Assembly (NCBI GenBank): GCA_964035545.1
Contig: OZ037769.1
Location: forward strand, 295,001-357,000
Direction of reading: 5' to 3'
DNA length: 62,000 nt
Source: Bugula neritina
Lineage: Eukaryota; Bryozoa; Gymnolaemata; Cheilostomatida; Bugulidae
How positions within the stretch are numbered: the stretch's first letter is position 1; each line of letters opens with the position of its first letter. Positions 59,085-62,000 of the stretch are shown one piece after another. The notes below the pieces were generated by a model, which was not told where the DNA came from, searched no databases, and saw only the letters and a list, made by a program, of their open reading frames with translations. Both the position numbers and the translations under genes were made by a program.

Positions 59085-60350
59085 TCGGGGTTTGAAGTTA
59101 AAAATTTAGTGAAATCGAGTAAAGCAGCATATATATGAAGTATTTTTATAAATATAAACTCTCTTAAAGTTCAACAGAGTGGGTCATACATTTATATTAT
59201 GAATATAATTTAGTTACACATATTATATTTCATAGTACTTTGGAGTATGATATATATATATGCTATAATTCTCCTTGAGATCAGCTATTTACATAGCAGC
59301 ACAATTGTGTAATAAGGCTCTATGCAACAGTTTTTGCATTATATACTGTAACATCACAACTTACAGATTATCCTGTTTTTATTCTAGTTACTGGAAGATG
59401 CATTCTGCTTGTTTGCTTCACCAAACCTACAGGATTACTATGTTTTAATAATGTGTGCTTTGTAATAGATCTCAACCCAACAAACATATCTATAATCTAA
59501 AAACTCTGGTTATCAAGACCATACCAAGTACATAAAAACAAACACGAACAATGAGTAGTGATAGAAAGGAGTATTCAATACACATTAATCTCATGTGTGT
59601 TAAGTTACTAAGTATAATAAATTCCCTCTACAATAAACAAAATAAATAATTTACTTACAAAGAGTATACATTTTCCCAACAGCTAGGATTTGTATGCATC
59701 ATACTAAAAACATTCTTTGTTTAAGTTTTTTATATATACTTGAATATTTAATTTAAACAAAATAGTTTTAAGAATCAACACATTGCAGCTATAAAGTAAT
59801 TACTTCCACTATACATGTTCTTGGAGGTTTTGAGTCAAATATGCAGCAGCATGGTATACGTGTGGCACCAAATGCTAGTATCCTACTGTTTCAGTACTGC
59901 AGTTTATTTCTCGCATATATGGGAATAGCATATGAAATGAGATACTATATTCGATACATCAAAATCAATGTTTTATCTAAAGTAAAGTCAGTGATACAGT
60001 TATAATGAGAATAGTCAATTAGTTATTGCAAATAGCACTAAATAAAAGACAGTTGGTGATTGGTTAAGTTAGAAGAAAAACTATTTTGATGTTTCCTACT
60101 TAGATTGCTGTTTATTTGCTTACAAACCTTCAAAGCTGATGGCTCTCCTTGGCTAAAATTGAATCAGGCTGTAAGTTAACTGCTTTAGGTAATTAAAAGG
60201 CTGGGGGTCCCACTGGACCCCCTCATTTTGTTAGTTAACTTAAGTCTAAGATGTTCTGTGGCTCTGAAATTCAGCATTTTACTAAAACATTATGAGTGAG
60301 CATAGAAAATGAACTCAGCACAATTTGAACTGAAGTAGGCCTACTCTAAA
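59085..60350. other. Duplicated 5' flank of PAN-lectin gene D
   Basis: No gene was seen. From 59085 it is homologous to the region after gene B (about 47320), and from about 59600 to the region upstream of gene B (about 44130). Confidence 0.55.
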
Positions 60351-60353
60351 CTG

Positions 60354-60405
60354 ATTGGCTTAAGAATGGCTTTGGTTATGTAACTACTCCATTATTACCA
60401 TCAGC
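60354..60405 (+). promoter_or_regulatory. Core promoter of PAN-lectin gene D
   Basis: ATTGG (60354-60358), a weak TATA variant TATGTAA (60377-60383) and ACCATCAGCTC (A at 60403) are arranged as in gene B, with 26-bp spacing. Confidence 0.5.
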
Positions 60406-60537
60406 TCTACAGCATGTTATTGTATTGATTTCTAAATTATTTATTTATGTATTTACTACATATTGACATTCAAACACAAGGAAAATTGATAAACATTTTA
60501 CATTTGATACATGAGCTTGCATGTCTAACAAAATATA

Positions 60538-62000
60538 ATGTATAGTGTAAACCTAATTTGTGTTCTAGCAGGTGAGTCGTTGTATAAAATAAATTTTTTT
60601 AGTAAATCCATAATTAAATATTCATGTAGAATAACCAGATTTATTCACTACAAAAGTTGAGTAAAGTTTTACAGATTTACAATATTCATTTATTTAGATA
60701 ACCAAATGCACCTAATTGCAGAGCTTTGGTTTGAGAATACAAGCTTCTATGTATTTAAATGTCCTTTTACCATGAAGAAAAAGTGCTTGCATCTAGCATA
60801 AGCAAACAGTTAGTTGAAAAACTTATTAAGCATAACAGTGATGTACTTTCACTACTCCCTAAATTATGTGTTAATATTATGTGTTTTTGAGTTACAGGAG
60901 TTGTGTCCTTGGTCGCCATGGTAACATCAACAGACAGCAACTTTACAGGGGCATACTACAAAATGGCTAATGTAAATCAAATCAACCTTGACCTAGTAGC
61001 TGGACAGACTATCTTGGCTGGACATAAAGCTGGTTGTGCCATGGAGTGTGCCAACAAAGATTATGGGTGTCTGGGGTTTCTCTACGACAGCAGAAATGAG
61101 AGTTGTTTTCTCATGTCTTGTGTTAATTTAGAACTGTCTACGGACAATTCTGGAAACACAGAAGTAGACTTCCTGGTCAGAATTGATTTGACTTTTAGTC
61201 ATCTGTTAGCTAGAGGTAATTATATGAGTCATATGTTAGCTAGAGGTAACTATATGAGTCATCTGTTAGTTAGAGGTAATTATATGAGTCATCTGTTAGT
61301 TAGAGGTAATTATATGAGTCATCTGTTAGCTAGAGGTAATTATATGAGTCATCTGTTAGCTAGAGGTGATTATATGAGTCATATGTTAGTTAGAGGTGAT
61401 TATATGAGTCATCTGTTAGCTAGAAATAATTGTATGAGTCATCTGTTAGCTAGAGATAATTATATGAGTCATCTGTTAGTTAGAAGTAATTATATGAGTC
61501 ATCTGTTAGCTAGAGGTAATTATATGAGTCATCTGTTAGCTAGAGGTAATTATATGAGTCATCTGTTAGCTAGAGGTGATTGTATTAGTCATCTGTTAGC
61601 TAGAGTTGGTTATATGAGTGAAAACATATAGATACTGTTTAAGTTTGAAAAAGTTCAACTTTGAAATTGAAATGCTCTGTTAGTTAATGATATTTGTGTA
61701 AACCCACCATGGTTGGTTTGTTCATAAACATACTAAGAGAAATCCATAATCTACTTAGTGACTGTAAGGAGTCTATATTTGGAATGCACAGCTTGTATTC
61801 TGAATATAAAATCACACTCCCCATGTCTATGGTCTAGGAATTATACTTGTAGGTAAACCAGCATTTTCGTCTTCTGTAAAGTTTAATGATGAAACTCGCT
61901 GTGGTGCACAGAACGGTAATGATGGTATTTATCTCCCCTCTGATGCTGGTATATCTGAATCCAGCCAAATTGTCGTAACAACTGTAGAGCAGAATCCCTA
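60538..62000 (+). CDS. Secreted PAN/Apple plus fucolectin protein, gene D, 3' end outside window
   Basis: Exon 1 (60538-60571, MYSVNLICVLA), exon 2 (60898-61215) and the start of exon 3 (61853 onward) match gene B in sequence and phase. Signal peptide and PAN module (CAMECANKDYGCLG, CFLMSC) are intact, and the fucolectin domain starts with CGAQNGNDGIYLPSD. The remaining part of exon 3 and exon 4 should lie beyond 62000. The exon 2 donor is again followed by the 30-bp array. Exon 1 uses GTGAGT instead of GTAAGT. Confidence 0.75.
61197..61612 (+). repeat. 30-bp in-frame array of gene D, 14 copies
   Basis: Same unit as in genes B and C, with more variants that destroy the donor (GAAATAAT, GAGATAAT, GAGTTGGT). 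It stays free of stop codons until a TAG just after the array. Confidence 0.9.

Overview
This window is nuclear DNA of an invertebrate animal. It is AT-rich and gene-sparse. Genes are split into short exons by small GT-AG introns, and tandem repeats are very abundant. The protein families (Ly6/uPAR, Shisa, cytosolic-type sulfotransferase, PTB-SH2 adaptor, secreted PAN plus fucolectin proteins, ankyrin-caspase) are metazoan. A spiralian such as a bryozoan or mollusc is plausible, but that is a guess. All gene models were spliced by hand by matching exon phase, splice signals and family motifs, so exon ends are predictions.

Layout. 0-8.2 kb: the 3' part of one Ly6/uPAR gene, then a complete eight-exon Ly6-type gene with three cysteine modules, a Thr-rich linker and a GPI-anchor tail. 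9.0-9.2 kb: a tRNA-derived SINE. 9.8-12.7 kb: a four-exon Shisa-type membrane protein with a pentanucleotide array in its second intron. 13.7-35.6 kb: two tandem sulfotransferase genes of eight exons with matching intron phases. Intron 2 is 304 bp in the first and about 13.6 kb in the second, where a 34-bp minisatellite fills it. 36.4-40.5 kb, minus strand: a ten-exon PTB-SH2 adaptor resembling SH2D5. 41.8-62 kb: a cluster of four secreted PAN/Apple plus fucolectin (F5/8 C-like) genes. Copies A and B are complete, C lacks its lectin exons, and D runs off the window. Between C and D lies a block of about 9.5 kb holding an ankyrin-repeat caspase gene (52.0-56.9 kb), a foldback element, and LTR-like and other repeats.

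The most unusual theme is that tandem repeats repeatedly start at, or contain, exon-intron junctions. Many introns therefore carry arrays of duplicate 5' or 3' splice sites: sulfotransferase introns 2, 3 and 5, adaptor introns 2 and 4, and PAN-lectin intron 2. In the PAN-lectin genes the unit is 30 bp with no stop codon, so any of 12 to 19 repeated donors would keep the reading frame. A second highlight is the ankyrin-caspase gene, whose eight repeats have an exact 39-residue period and whose active-site motif is QACAG rather than QACRG.

Functionally, the Ly6, Shisa and PAN-lectin genes encode surface or secreted proteins. The lectins suggest carbohydrate recognition, the sulfotransferases small-molecule conjugation, the adaptor phosphotyrosine signalling and the caspase death or immune signalling. 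Nothing shows that these neighbours work as one pathway; the repeated genes look like local tandem duplications.
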